Positions 32,364 through 40,639 are shown, numbered from the stretch's first letter. The stretch: DNA of 64,000 bases from Streptomyces sp. NRRL F-4489 (GCF_001509485.1 NZ_LLZI01000124.1:45611-109610); one strand, 5' to 3'. Translations and numbers: made by a program. Notes: a model not told the origin generated them from the letters alone.

Positions 32364-33425
32364 ATGGCACCCGCCTACATATCCCGCCCTGCCATCGCAC
32401 TGGCCCCCCACAAGGTGCTCACCGAGGAGATCGTCAACGACATCAAGGCCCACCACCCCACCCATCCCCGGATCCGGACGATCCCGCGCCATATCACACG
32501 ATCCGCGGTGGGAACCCGCTACTTCAGCCACCCTCTCCACAGCCCCTACGTCGGCGGTGCCGCCGACCCCACCATCGGCATCACTGAGCGGACTGCACAG
32601 GCGTACGCCGACGCCGTCGACATGGCCGAGGCCGCAGCACGCCAACTCCTGGACGACCAGGGCGTGGCACCCGAGGAGGTCGACGTCCTCATCACCAGCC
32701 ACAGCGTCTCCGGCGGACGGCTACCGGGCATTGACATCCCTCTGGCCGATCGCCTCGGCCTCCGCCCCGATGTCTGCCGCATGCCCTTCAGCGTCGTCGC
32801 CTGCGCTGGCGGCGCACTCGCCATGGCAAGGACCGCAGACATGCTGGCGGCCCGGCCCGACGCCACGGTGCTCAGCGTCGTGTCCGAGCCACTGAGCACC
32901 ACGTACAGCCACGCGGACCACGAAATCAGTCACATGATCTTCAAGGGCCTTTTCGGCGACGCCGCCGCCGCCTTCCTGGGCACCAGCACTCGACCGACCA
33001 CCCCCAGCCTGCGCATCGACGCCTCTTTCGAGTACCGGCTGCCCACCTCCGCCGCGGCCTACTTCACGCGCCCCGACGCGGCAGGAGTCCACTTCGACTC
33101 CACCGCGGCCTCGCTCACCGCCGTCAAGGAGTGCCTCCCGAAGCTGACGGAGTGGGTACGGGACTGGAAGACCGACATTCCCATCATCCACACGGGCAGC
33201 CCAGGCATCATCACCGCCACCGCACACGCCCTCGGCCTCGACGACCAGGCAGCCAGACACTCCCACAACAGCCTGGAACAAATCGGCAACGTCGGCGGCT
33301 CCGCAGCCCTCGACATCCTCGCCCGGACACATGACGCCCCCCCGGCCGACGGCGCCAACGTCACGGTCGTCGCCTACGGTCCCGGTTTCTACATGGCAGC
33401 CTGCCGAGGAGTCTGGTGCGCCTAA
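32364..33425 (+). CDS. Type III polyketide synthase
   Basis: 353 residues, the usual family length. Thiolase fold with Cys147 in SVVACAGGALAMA, His276 in IIHTGSPGII and Asn309 in QIGNVGGSAALDIL, the Cys-His-Asn triad, and a C-terminal VAYGPGFYMA like the GPG loop of chalcone-synthase-type enzymes. It condenses an acyl-CoA starter with malonyl units, often giving pyrones or resorcinols. A type III PKS is unexpected in a prophage. A KAS III-type ketosynthase is the alternative reading. Confidence 0.8.
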   Translation: MAPAYISRPAIALAPHKVLTEEIVNDIKAHHPTHPRIRTIPRHITRSAVGTRYFSHPLHSPYVGGAADPTIGITERTAQAYADAVDMAEAAARQLLDDQGVAPEEVDVLITSHSVSGGRLPGIDIPLADRLGLRPDVCRMPFSVVACAGGALAMARTADMLAARPDATVLSVVSEPLSTTYSHADHEISHMIFKGLFGDAAAAFLGTSTRPTTPSLRIDASFEYRLPTSAAAYFTRPDAAGVHFDSTAASLTAVKECLPKLTEWVRDWKTDIPIIHTGSPGIITATAHALGLDDQAARHSHNSLEQIGNVGGSAALDILARTHDAPPADGANVTVVAYGPGFYMAACRGVWCA

Positions 33426-33459
33426 GCAGCTCGTCCCACTCACCAAGATCGGAGGCCAA

Positions 33460-34143
33460 GTGAGTAAGCCAACCCGTCCCCAACAGGACCGTGCGATACG
33501 AACACGACAAAAGATCCTGGAAGCCGCCGGGGCGCTCTTCGACGAAGTCGGATACGCCGACACGACGATCGCAGACATCACCGCGCGCTCGGGAGTCACC
33601 AAGGGAGCCATCTACCACCATTTCGAAGACAAGAAGTCCATCGGGGTGGCCGTCATCGAGGCCCAGTTGACAGAGATGGCCCCCATCCCACCTCAAGAGA
33701 TCGCAACGCAACAGCTCGTCGACGCGGGCTATTTCCTCGCCTACCAGCTGAGGAAAGATCCAGTGCAGCGCGGAGCGAGCAGTCTGGCGCTGGAGCAGGG
33801 AAAGGTCGATTTCGACCGCACCCGCTCCACACGGATGTGGATAGATTTCGTCACCGTGATCCTCACAGCAGCTCAGGAGAAGGGAGAGCTACGCGCCCAC
33901 GTCAACGTCAGCGATGTGAGCTGGAATTTCGTCGCCGCCTTCGCAGGTATTCAGCATGTCTCAAATGCTTTCGACGGGCGCCAGCAGCTGACACACCGCC
34001 TGAAGGTGCTCTGGGAACTGCTCCTCCCCTCGATCGTGCAGCGCGACGTCCTGGTCAAGGTCGACCTCTCCATGGACCGTGGAGAGCGGATCGCGCAACA
34101 GCTGCTGGACCAGGCAGACCCGGCAGCAACACCAGTGGCGTGA
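33460..34143 (+). CDS. ArpA/ScbR-type gamma-butyrolactone-receptor-like TetR regulator
   Basis: 227 residues from GTG 33460 behind CGGAGGCCAA. QDRAIRTRQKILEAAGALFD and SGVTKGAIYHHFEDKKSIGV are nearly diagnostic of the ArpA-like autoregulator receptor branch of TetR. The C-terminal half is divergent but keeps a WIDFVTVILTAA ligand-pocket helix. Known members release DNA on binding a butyrolactone-type signal. No afsA-like synthase is visible; the adjacent PKS is the candidate source of a signal. Confidence 0.8.
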   Translation: MSKPTRPQQDRAIRTRQKILEAAGALFDEVGYADTTIADITARSGVTKGAIYHHFEDKKSIGVAVIEAQLTEMAPIPPQEIATQQLVDAGYFLAYQLRKDPVQRGASSLALEQGKVDFDRTRSTRMWIDFVTVILTAAQEKGELRAHVNVSDVSWNFVAAFAGIQHVSNAFDGRQQLTHRLKVLWELLLPSIVQRDVLVKVDLSMDRGERIAQQLLDQADPAATPVA

Positions 34144-34180
34144 TCTGTACTGCCAGGCCCGCTGACGTCCGACTGCTCCG

Positions 34181-34214
34181 AAGAGCCCCAGCTTCCCCGC
34201 CGGGGCTCTTCTCT
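34181..34214 (+). terminator. Terminator after the TetR gene
   Basis: AAGAGCCCC and GGGGCTCTT with a 12-nt loop, then CTCTT. Confidence 0.7.
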
Positions 34215-34471
34215 TGCCCTCCACCGGGCCTGACGCCCCATCAGACGCCCGTCGCTGAAAGTAGCGCTTGACTTTCCCTCTACTTCACAGAAAGCCATAA
34301 CTGACGGCCCGTCGGCAACGCTGAGTGCCGAAAGTCGCCGGAGCGGACGTGACGCTTCGCATTGTCGACGGAATGTGCTGATACTGCCTTGCGTGAGGGG
34401 ATGGCCAGCCGTGGGAGCGACCAGGGGGGCTGCCTCACGCTTGATCATTTAAGGGTGGGGGGTGGCTCTAC

Positions 34472-34523
34472 GTGACATAAGGTCAGCCTTAGTGACGCAC
34501 ATCACTAGCTGACGGCATGTCAC
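34472..34523. repeat. 7-bp inverted repeat
   Basis: GTGACAT at 34472-34478 and ATGTCAC at 34517-34523 enclose AAGGTCAGCCTT. Possible operator cluster. Confidence 0.35.
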
Positions 34524-34817
34524 CTCGCCGCCGAGAAAAGCGCGCAATGTCCGTGTATGCGAGATATCACTACAACCAAATCAGTGTTTGGACTAAGTTC
34601 TCGGCTCGACGTAGCCGTAATGTCCGAGCTTGTCAAGCTGACGACTTATCAGTTACGACGCACCGAGAGCAAACGAGCACGGTAGGTAGCCGATGGCGCT
34701 CACGCTGCGCATTACTGACGACGCGTCAGGTAAGGGTGACCTTTCCTCACCTTGCGTAGCTGATACTGCTGCCCGTTACTGTCTGTGCGCTGGGGGTCAC
34801 CCCTGACAAACGAGCCG

Positions 34818-35138
34818 TCAGCCATTACGGCGAGTTGCTACGCACATAGCGTCACGAGATTGACGCCGACACGCCTCCTGGCTCCCCATGATGCCTATGG
34901 GTATATGGACAGGTAGAGGGACCACCATGCCCCGGCCCCCGAAAATCTTTCCCCGGACACTTTCGCACAGCGTAGCCACATAGGCCGGGTCGTTGAACGA
35001 CGTATAAAGGTAGACCAATCTCACTGGGCAGGCTGGGCCCTCGTTACGCATGGTTATGGCAGCCATGGCCTTGATCAACTGACGCCCCGTTATTTTCCCC
35101 GCCGTTCGTCGCCCCATGCGGTGCGCCATAGGACGCAC
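34818..35138 (-). CDS. Doubtful ORF in the control region
   Basis: 106 residues with a plausible middle (VRLVYLYTSFNDPAYVATLC), but AUA-rich codon use unlike neighbouring genes and no clear ribosome site. Listed only because it is the best coding candidate in this region. Confidence 0.2.
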   Translation of the reverse strand: MRPMAHRMGRRTAGKITGRQLIKAMAAITMRNEGPACPVRLVYLYTSFNDPAYVATLCESVRGKIFGGRGMVVPLPVHIPIGIMGSQEACRRQSRDAMCVATRRNG

Positions 35139-35179
35139 CCAACGCGCGGCGGCGCCCCGTCCGCCGCGCGTTGGGTGCG
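35134..35179. repeat. Large hairpin 1
   Basis: CGCACCCAACGCGCGGCGG at 35134-35152 pairs perfectly with 35161-35179 (19 bp, 8-nt loop). Confidence 0.9.
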
Positions 35180-35181
35180 GG

Positions 35182-35236
35182 CGCGCCCCATTGCCCCTCA
35201 GCGGCCTACAGGGAGTGCGCGGGGCAATGGGGCGCG
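35182..35236. repeat. Large hairpin 2
   Basis: CGCGCCCCATTGCCCC at 35182-35197 pairs perfectly with 35221-35236 (16 bp, 23-nt loop). Only 2 nt separate it from hairpin 1. Confidence 0.9.
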
Positions 35237-35330
35237 GAATGGCATTCAGAGAGCCTCAGCGACTCGTCGGGGCCCTGGGCCCCCCGCCTCCTTCCGGGCG
35301 TCGTAGCGTCGCCCCTGGTCAGTAGGTGTC

Positions 35331-35370
35331 GGCTGACTTGGGGTTGACTGGGGTGCGACAGCCCCGTACT
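35331..35370 (+). promoter_or_regulatory. Promoter/operator element 1
   Basis: GGCTG and CAGCC arms with a 23-nt interior. TTGACT, 17 nt, TACTGT gives a good vegetative-type promoter reading rightward. Confidence 0.55.
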
Positions 35371-35505
35371 GTCGCTCTCGTTCCACCCCACCGGCCACCA
35401 CGGCGGGAGGGCGGGACACCCCAGAAAGCGCAGTCCAGCGGGCCCGAGTAATTCGCACGATGCGAATGAATGCCCACTAGGCGGCGCCAGAGGACGTCTC
35501 GACTG

Positions 35506-35548
35506 GACAGGCCGTCAGGGGGTTCTAAACCCTGAGACAGTCTGGTAA
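35506..35548 (+). promoter_or_regulatory. Promoter/operator element 2
   Basis: CAGGCCG and CAGTCTG arms (one mismatch, one wobble) around 23 nt. TTCTAA, 17 nt, TAAGGT. Confidence 0.45.
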
Positions 35549-35607
35549 GGTCGAGACCGCCGAACGACAGGCGGCCAGTGCGGCGCCGATCGGGCGGCAG
35601 GGCTTCG

Positions 35608-35651
35608 CAGACTGACACAGGGTTCTCAACCCCAAGCCAGTCTGATAGCGT
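35608..35651 (+). promoter_or_regulatory. Promoter/operator element 3
   Basis: CAGACTG and CAGTCTG, perfect 7-bp arms around 23 nt containing GGGTTCTCAACCC. TTCTCA, 17 nt, TAGCGT. Confidence 0.5.
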
Positions 35652-35712
35652 AAGTCACGGCAAGAGCGGGAAGCGGGCTACGACAGCCGTCAACCGGGCA
35701 TTACTCTAGGTA

Positions 35713-35756
35713 AGCTGACATGGGGTTCATAGCCCTACGACAGCTCCCCTAGGTCG
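35713..35756 (+). promoter_or_regulatory. Promoter/operator element 4
   Basis: AGCTG and CAGCT arms around 23 nt containing GGGGTTCATAGCCC. TTCATA, 18 nt, TAGGTC. The nearest upstream element shares the CTGAC start and GACAG end. Confidence 0.45.
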
Positions 35757-36561
35757 GCACAGCAATACCGAAAGGACTCTTCGGGGCCCTTTCAACGGTC
35801 GGTGACACCGAGCTGTTAGCGGCGGATTCGACCTGGTTCTCCCTAAGAGTCCCATCCTCTTTCGAGAGCCATGTGACGCCGGGGTCCGAAAGGACATGGC
35901 GCACCGTGAGTAAGGGGTTAAGTAAGTCTCCCTTGTAGTCGTGCGGTGCGTACTGCGCAGTCCCGGTAATGCTCAGCATGAGTCCGTGATCAGCGGGACC
36001 AAGACGGGTTGGACTACCTGTCCCTACCGGCTGGACGTAACCAGGCCACTTTTGTACCTGGTGCGCTCGGTAGGCAAAAGCTGACACAGTGCGGATATGT
36101 CGCATGGTGCGGTTCCTTGAGAAAAGAATAAAGGCGTACAGGGCAAAAATCGGCAAGCGGAATAAGGCCACTCCCTATGACCGGGAGTCAGCAAGGTCCG
36201 AACTGCCGAGGACTGCATCCGATGCGTGAGAAAGTCCGTTCCGCCTAACAAGCGGACGGCCGACGGCCGAACCATGCCGCAAGCGACGAAGGATCCGATA
36301 GGATGCCGGAGTAAGCGAGCATGAAAGGTACCCCTAGCGATCGAAGCTGAGAGCGGCGACGCAAACAGGCAATAGGGCAGGGGTGTCCCACGCAACCGTC
36401 GCAAAAGAAACCCGCGTTTACGTCACCTAGGTACTCGTCTGAGTTATCGCTGTGAAGTGACAGCACAGACGACAGAGTGTGGCTGACGGCGCGGGCGGTC
36501 GCTCGCATGATGACCCTTCCCATAAGAACAGAGAGTGCGAGGGACTTCCACAAACTTTGGT

Positions 36562-36611
36562 CCCGGACCGAGAACCATGGGGTGTAGGAGGTTCGAATCC
36601 TCCTCCGGGAA
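36562..36611 (+). ncRNA. tRNA-like minihelix A
   Basis: Perfect 7-bp acceptor-like stem TCCCGGA/TCCGGGA, a 19-nt linker of the form CCGAGAN5GGGGYGTA, and a 5-bp T-arm GGAGG/CCTCC with loop TTCGAAT. Total 50 nt. No room for D and anticodon arms, so not a functional tRNA. 36 nt upstream of the first early gene. Confidence 0.7.
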
Positions 36612-36647
36612 CTCATACATTCGTCACCGATAACGGGAGGTCCAACT

Positions 36648-36881
36648 ATGCTGGAAACGCTTAAAGGGCAGAAGTTCCACTTCGCTTCCGCCCAGGTGCT
36701 CGGTGTTGGGGAGGTCGTCCTTCCGCTTACCTCTACCGTGACGTACGACCGAGTGATGGAGGAGTACACGGGGCTCGGGTGTACCGTCGGGCTCGCTGAG
36801 GGTTTCATGGAAGTTTCGGTTGGTGCGGGACGTTACGCCCGGTCTCTTTACACCTATTACGTGAAAGACCCCCGTCACTGA
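36648..36881 (+). CDS. Early protein, unknown
   Basis: 77 residues; ATG behind GGGAGGTCC. MLETLKGQKFHFASAQVLGV and a C-terminal RYARSLYTYYVKD suggest a small beta-rich protein. First gene of the rightward early region, following minihelix A. No family recognised. Confidence 0.6.
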   Translation: MLETLKGQKFHFASAQVLGVGEVVLPLTSTVTYDRVMEEYTGLGCTVGLAEGFMEVSVGAGRYARSLYTYYVKDPRH

Positions 36882-36988
36882 CCCCGCTTTCCGTCAGTGT
36901 GCTTGGACGGGCGGTGAAATCTGCCGTCCGTCCCCCAAATCGAGCCGTGCGGGCACGGTGCCCGTCGGTTGGACACGGGAGAGAGTTC

Positions 36989-37195
36989 ATGACGAACTAC
37001 ATCAACCGGAGTTTCACCTACGTGATCGCTGATCAGGTTGTGGCCTCGGGCCGGATCAAGACGTGGGAAACTGATGGTCGTGTGACCTTTCACGTCTACA
37101 GCTCCGCGTTCCCCGACCTCTGGCCGGTCGGCGGCATCGGTGTGCTGTACCAGGTGCTTTTCACCCGCCGGGACCTGATCAAGGTCGCCGCCTGA
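36989..37195 (+). CDS. Early protein, unknown
   Basis: 68 residues from ATG 36989 with GGAGAGAG upstream. SFTYVIADQVVASGRIKTWE and LYQVLFTRRDLIKVAA; beta-rich. GC-rich hairpins (around 36890-36965) lie between it and the previous gene. Confidence 0.55.
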   Translation: MTNYINRSFTYVIADQVVASGRIKTWETDGRVTFHVYSSAFPDLWPVGGIGVLYQVLFTRRDLIKVAA

Positions 37196-37235
37196 CGTAG
37201 CCGTCACTCCGCCACTAACGTTCCCGAACTACGTC
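37194..37235 (+). repeat. 7-bp stem element overlapping a stop codon
   Basis: GACGTAG and CTACGTC pair perfectly around 28 nt that contain GTTCCCGAAC. Similar in size to the minihelices but without a canonical T-loop. Confidence 0.4.
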
Positions 37236-37254
37236 ATCCGTCGTCGAGGAGCAC

Positions 37255-37749
37255 GTGACCATGACCATCAAACTCTGCCGGTACTGCGACGACGAGACCC
37301 CGGCCGTCGCCCGTGTCTTCTTCGCTTGGACGCACCGTGACGGTCGTCGTGAGGAGGCTGAGAAGGATCTTTGCGCTATCCACTTGGGCAGCAAGCGAGC
37401 GGAATTCACTGAGGGAGGCGAAGGGGGACCGACCGACCCGGCCTTTGAGGTACAGGAGGAGTACGAGGCGGCGCTGGACGCTGTTGCGTCTGGACAGTGG
37501 GACCGGACGCTGACGTACATCCGCCCGAACGGCATCAAGTTCGTCTGGCACCGTGGCCTGTACATCGATGTGTTCATGGCGCCCGGTGATCAAACAGCGG
37601 TCACGGCGCTCGGGTGCTCTCTCGTTGAGAAGTCCACGTACGAGGAGTTCAAGCGTGCGTGCGACGAATGGTGGGACGGCCTCGACGGCCACGATCGCCA
37701 GGCATACCGGAGCGAAGCGTTCTGGCAGAACCGGGACAACCGTGACTGA
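37255..37749 (+). CDS. Early protein with N-terminal Cys pair
   Basis: 164 residues from GTG 37255 (ATG 37261 also possible). LCRYCDDETPAVARVFFAWT suggests a half zinc ribbon with CAIHLG later; the C-terminal half, WDRTLTYIRPNGIKFVWHRG, is beta-rich. No family recognised. Confidence 0.6.
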   Translation: MTMTIKLCRYCDDETPAVARVFFAWTHRDGRREEAEKDLCAIHLGSKRAEFTEGGEGGPTDPAFEVQEEYEAALDAVASGQWDRTLTYIRPNGIKFVWHRGLYIDVFMAPGDQTAVTALGCSLVEKSTYEEFKRACDEWWDGLDGHDRQAYRSEAFWQNRDNRD

Positions 37750-38029
37750 GTGGATCGAGAAGGATCTGACCCAGTCGGAGGGCTGGGACGGGAACCGGGA
37801 ATGGCACGCCACCATTGGCGACACCAGCTACATCGTGGTCGGCGTTCTTTCTCCGCGCCTCCCGTACTTCGAGCCGGATGGAGCGCTGAAGTCTCCGACG
37901 TGGACGTATACAGCTTGGGTGAAGGTTCCAGAGAATCTTCCGGCAACTGAGCTGGTGTGCCTGGAGTTGTCTTCATTGGAAGAAGCGCAGAAACGCTGCG
38001 AGCGGCACGAGGAAGCACACAGGAAGTGA
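37742..38029 (+). CDS. Early protein, unknown
   Basis: 95 residues from GTG 37742, overlapping the previous stop by 8 nt. WDGNREWHATIGDTSYIVVG and an acidic helical C-terminus (LEEAQKRCERHEEAHRK). Likely coupled to the upstream gene. Confidence 0.6.
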   Translation: MTEWIEKDLTQSEGWDGNREWHATIGDTSYIVVGVLSPRLPYFEPDGALKSPTWTYTAWVKVPENLPATELVCLELSSLEEAQKRCERHEEAHRK

Positions 38030-38033
38030 ATTA

Positions 38034-38087
38034 GCGGGGCCCAATGGTTGCCCGAAAGGGTGGGGGTTCGATTCCCCCACGGTCCGC
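38034..38087 (+). ncRNA. tRNA-like minihelix B
   Basis: Acceptor-like GCGGGGC/GGTCCGC (one bulge, one wobble), a CCC-GAAA-GGG middle arm, and a perfect 5-bp T-arm GGGGG/CCCCC with loop TTCGATT. It begins 4 nt after a stop codon. Confidence 0.6.
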
Positions 38088-38134
38088 CACGCCGCTTTTA
38101 TGACGGCGCATAGTTTGAATGGGGAGGATGTGAC

Positions 38135-38617
38135 ATGTCCCACCGTGTGACCGGGGATGAGTACGTGACCTGTTTCCACTGCGGAAGCATGTGGTCGGAC
38201 AGCGTGTATTACGAGAAGGACGAGGAGACCGGAGAGATCACCAATTCGGTGAGCTGGGACATCGGCCACTGCAACGGGTCCGAGGGTGTTCACGTCTCCG
38301 AGTGCGAGTGCCCGTGCTGCGCGTACGGCTGCGAGTGCGACCAGAGTTGCACCCCGATCGACGAGGAGCGGGCGAAGGAAGAGGCCAAGGCGGTGGCGGA
38401 TTGGTACGACACCGAGCCGTGCTATCAGCCCATGCCCCGGCCGGAGCGCCACAAGCTGCGCAATCTGTACTTCGACGAGGCTGTGTACCGTGAGCTGTGG
38501 GCCGCCCTCGACTACGAGCTGTCGCCCCCGCTGTTGAACCACGATAAGGCCACCTATTACCCGATGGTCATCAACCTGCTCAACTTCGATTCCGCCCGCC
38601 AGAAGGAGAATGCCTGA
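38135..38617 (+). CDS. Cys-rich early protein
   Basis: 160 residues. Cysteine clusters CFHCGS, CECPCCAYGCECDQSC and later single Cys suggest two zinc sites in the first 80 residues; the rest is helical. Possibly nucleic-acid or protein binding. Stop and next start share a base. Confidence 0.6.
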   Translation: MSHRVTGDEYVTCFHCGSMWSDSVYYEKDEETGEITNSVSWDIGHCNGSEGVHVSECECPCCAYGCECDQSCTPIDEERAKEEAKAVADWYDTEPCYQPMPRPERHKLRNLYFDEAVYRELWAALDYELSPPLLNHDKATYYPMVINLLNFDSARQKENA

Positions 38618-38940
38618 TGCTAATCATGGCCTTTGGTGCCGCTGTTTCTCACCTCTCCAGCGAACAGGTCGTCGAGGAGGTGGGCAGGTGGAACTACGGC
38701 GAGGGCGAGATCATCTCGGACCAGTGTGCGCAGACGATCGCGTCGTGGTTCCAGTCGTCGGGCACCTCCGGCATTCGGTTCGCCGCGCTGTCCACGTCGG
38801 GGAAAGTTCCTCTGGCCCTGGTGGACGACTGCGAGTCGGAGATTGACCGGCACATAGCCGAGAACTGCTCCGGTGTAGAGGCGGCCGACACTGACGTCTG
38901 CGAGGAGGCTTTCGGGTACGCCTGTCCTGGCCGAGGCTGA
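38617..38940 (+). CDS. Early protein, unknown
   Basis: 107 residues. Helical with QCAQTIASWFQSSGTSGIRF and an acidic Cys-containing tail. Start overlaps the preceding TGA. Confidence 0.6.
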   Translation: MLIMAFGAAVSHLSSEQVVEEVGRWNYGEGEIISDQCAQTIASWFQSSGTSGIRFAALSTSGKVPLALVDDCESEIDRHIAENCSGVEAADTDVCEEAFGYACPGRG

Positions 38941-38971
38941 GAGATACACGCGCGCGGAAACGGAAGGGGCT

Positions 38972-39070
38972 GTGTCTGGATGGGTTGTGCGGCACAAAAG
39001 CAAGCACTTCGAAGGTGGGCGCTCACGAAAGAGTGCCCTCGAACAGGTCACGCTCGTGCTCGCTGAGTGA
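38972..39070 (+). CDS. 32-residue peptide
   Basis: GTG 38972 behind GGAAGGGGCT. SGWVVRHKSKHFEGGRSRKS is protein-like and basic. Too small to assign. Confidence 0.45.
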   Translation: MSGWVVRHKSKHFEGGRSRKSALEQVTLVLAE

Positions 39071-39079
39071 GGCTTCACC

Positions 39080-39089
39080 TAGGTACGAC
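39080..39089 (+). repeat. TAGGTACGAC motif copy 1
   Basis: 10 nt after a stop codon. Followed by an imperfect structured stretch (ACCCCCGC ... GCGGGTGGT) up to about 39150. Confidence 0.7.
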
Positions 39090-39218
39090 AACCCCCGCCC
39101 CGGATGAGTCCGGCGCCTCTGTCATGGGAGAGCGGGTGGTACTGGGACCCGCACCGGGCCCCGAATCGTGGGGCCGGGAGAGTGCTGTCCTTGGATTCCG
39201 GATGGCAGAAGGAGAGAC

Positions 39219-39704
39219 ATGCGCACATTGGCTGAGTTGATTCAGGCGAACAACATCCGCATGACGTCGGTCTACACCCATTCGGTAGATGGGCTGACCA
39301 CGCCAAGCAAGAGCGAACGGTTCGACTATGACGTTTACGACTGCTTCCTCACTATCGAGGGCGAGCCCAGCTTGTACGGCGTTACCAGCAATAATCGAAC
39401 GATGCTTTATCGGGGGTATGGGCAGGTGACTGCGCTGAGTCGCAAGAACAACGGCGGCGAACTCACTCCCCCGACGGTGGCGGAGGTCCTGGAGTCGGCC
39501 ATTCACGACGCTGTCGATGTCGAGTCCTACGCTGACTGGCGCGAGTGGGCGATGAAAACCCAGGACACGTCCCAGGGCTTCGGGGCTGCGCTGTGCGCCT
39601 TCGAGAAGTGGGATGCACAGCGCCGAATCCATGACGACGTCCTTCGGTTCCTGGGGCCTGAATTTGAGCAGTTCAAGAACGCTGTCCTGAACGGCGCAGG
39701 CTGA
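39219..39704 (+). CDS. Early protein, unknown
   Basis: 161 residues; ATG behind GGAGAGAC. RTLAELIQANNIRMTSVYTH, a beta-rich middle and a helical C-terminus (DDVLRFLGPEFEQFKNAVL). A strong terminator follows. Confidence 0.65.
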   Translation: MRTLAELIQANNIRMTSVYTHSVDGLTTPSKSERFDYDVYDCFLTIEGEPSLYGVTSNNRTMLYRGYGQVTALSRKNNGGELTPPTVAEVLESAIHDAVDVESYADWREWAMKTQDTSQGFGAALCAFEKWDAQRRIHDDVLRFLGPEFEQFKNAVLNGAG

Positions 39705-39739
39705 CTCGATGGGTTAGCGCGCGTCCAATCAGTATCTCT

Positions 39740-39776
39740 AAAAGCCCCCGGAAATCATTCCGGGGGCTTTTGTTTT
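39740..39776 (+). terminator. Intrinsic terminator
   Basis: 14-bp stem AAAAGCCCCCGGAA with ATCA loop, then GTTTT. Confidence 0.9.
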
Positions 39777-39786
39777 GGAGGAGAGT

Positions 39787-40221
39787 TTGTTTACTGAATC
39801 GGAGATCCGTACGGCGCTGGAGGAACAGCGGCAGTGGGGCTGGGGTGAGCCGCAGGACAGCCTCCAGACGGCACTCATGGACATCTACGGTCGCCAGAAT
39901 CACGATGCCACGGTCGTCGCTGTCGTGGTCAGCTATCTGATCGAGCATCTGCACGCCTCCCAAAAGGGTCTTTGGTCCTTCGCTAATCTCGACGCCGCTG
40001 AGCGTGCCTTTCAGCGCACGTATACGGATGCCGTGGAAGTGGCGATGGACTGGGCCGATGAACACTGGGATGGGTTCAACGAAGTTGGTGGATCCTTCTT
40101 CGACTACGAGGCGTTCGGCAAGTATCTAGTCAGCGATAGCCCGGACGTCTTCATCACCGAGCCTAATTCGGGTCAGCTCCACTGTTTCTGGAGCCCCGAC
40201 AACATCCCGAGCGGAAGGTAG
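39787..40221 (+). CDS. Early protein, unknown
   Basis: 144 residues from TTG 39787 behind GGAGGAGAG; TTG 39775 is alternative but lies in the terminator. FTESEIRTALEEQRQWGWGE, then long helices and FFDYEAFGKYLVSDSPDVF. The stop TAG is the first three bases of a TAGGTACGAC motif. Confidence 0.6.
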   Translation: MFTESEIRTALEEQRQWGWGEPQDSLQTALMDIYGRQNHDATVVAVVVSYLIEHLHASQKGLWSFANLDAAERAFQRTYTDAVEVAMDWADEHWDGFNEVGGSFFDYEAFGKYLVSDSPDVFITEPNSGQLHCFWSPDNIPSGR

Positions 40222-40228
40222 GTACGAC
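40219..40228 (+). repeat. TAGGTACGAC motif copy 2
   Basis: TAG is the stop of the preceding gene; ATG of the next gene follows immediately at 40229. Confidence 0.85.
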
Positions 40229-40633
40229 ATGGCGGCGAAGGAAAAGCAGTATTTCCACGCTCCCCCGTTCCGGTATGACATCGATGCCGCATGGCGGCTC
40301 ATTGAACGTTCTCCGCGGGAGACTCACAGGATTAAGGTGTCGGAGTGGGCCAGGGCTCTGGGGCTTGCGAAGACTCCGGAGGAGTATCAGGCGGATGGAA
40401 AGATTCCGTTGGTCAATTACAACGTCGACGAGGAGTATGCGAAGACGGTCGACATCTCCAAGCCTCTGATTTTCGTGGACGTCTCCGGTAAGGGAGAAGA
40501 GGCGACGTACATCATGATCGATGGTGGGCATCGTCTCCGGCGTGCGGTGATCGAGGGCGTCGAGGAGTTACCTGGGTACGCTCTCGACAAGGCGGAAGCT
40601 GCCTTGATTCGTGAGGTCAAGTTCTACCGCTGA
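40229..40633 (+). CDS. ParB/Srx-like domain protein
   Basis: 134 residues. IMIDGGHRLRRAVIEGVEEL resembles the DGxHR loop of the ParB/sulfiredoxin-like nucleotide-binding fold, and VDISKPLIFVDVSG the strand before it. No ribosome site: the ATG directly follows a TAGGTACGAC motif, as for a leaderless mRNA. Confidence 0.6.
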   Translation: MAAKEKQYFHAPPFRYDIDAAWRLIERSPRETHRIKVSEWARALGLAKTPEEYQADGKIPLVNYNVDEEYAKTVDISKPLIFVDVSGKGEEATYIMIDGGHRLRRAVIEGVEELPGYALDKAEAALIREVKFYR

Positions 40634-40639
40634 TCCACC

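Larger units (their letters stand above)
34215..36561. promoter_or_regulatory. Long non-coding control region
   Basis: About 2.3 kb with no convincing gene on either strand; predicted ORFs here have rare-codon-rich, low-complexity products. It holds a GTGACAT/ATGTCAC inverted repeat (34472-34523), many TGACG words, two large hairpins (35134-35236) and four similar promoter-like elements (35331-35756). Lower GC than the flanks. Likely the early promoter and immunity region, possibly the replication origin. Confidence 0.6.

Noticed and set aside
35749..36808. Minus-strand ORFs of 126-187 residues in the control region
   Set aside because: Ser/Arg/Pro-rich translations, no ribosome sites, one antisense to a real gene, and they cross the promoter-like elements.
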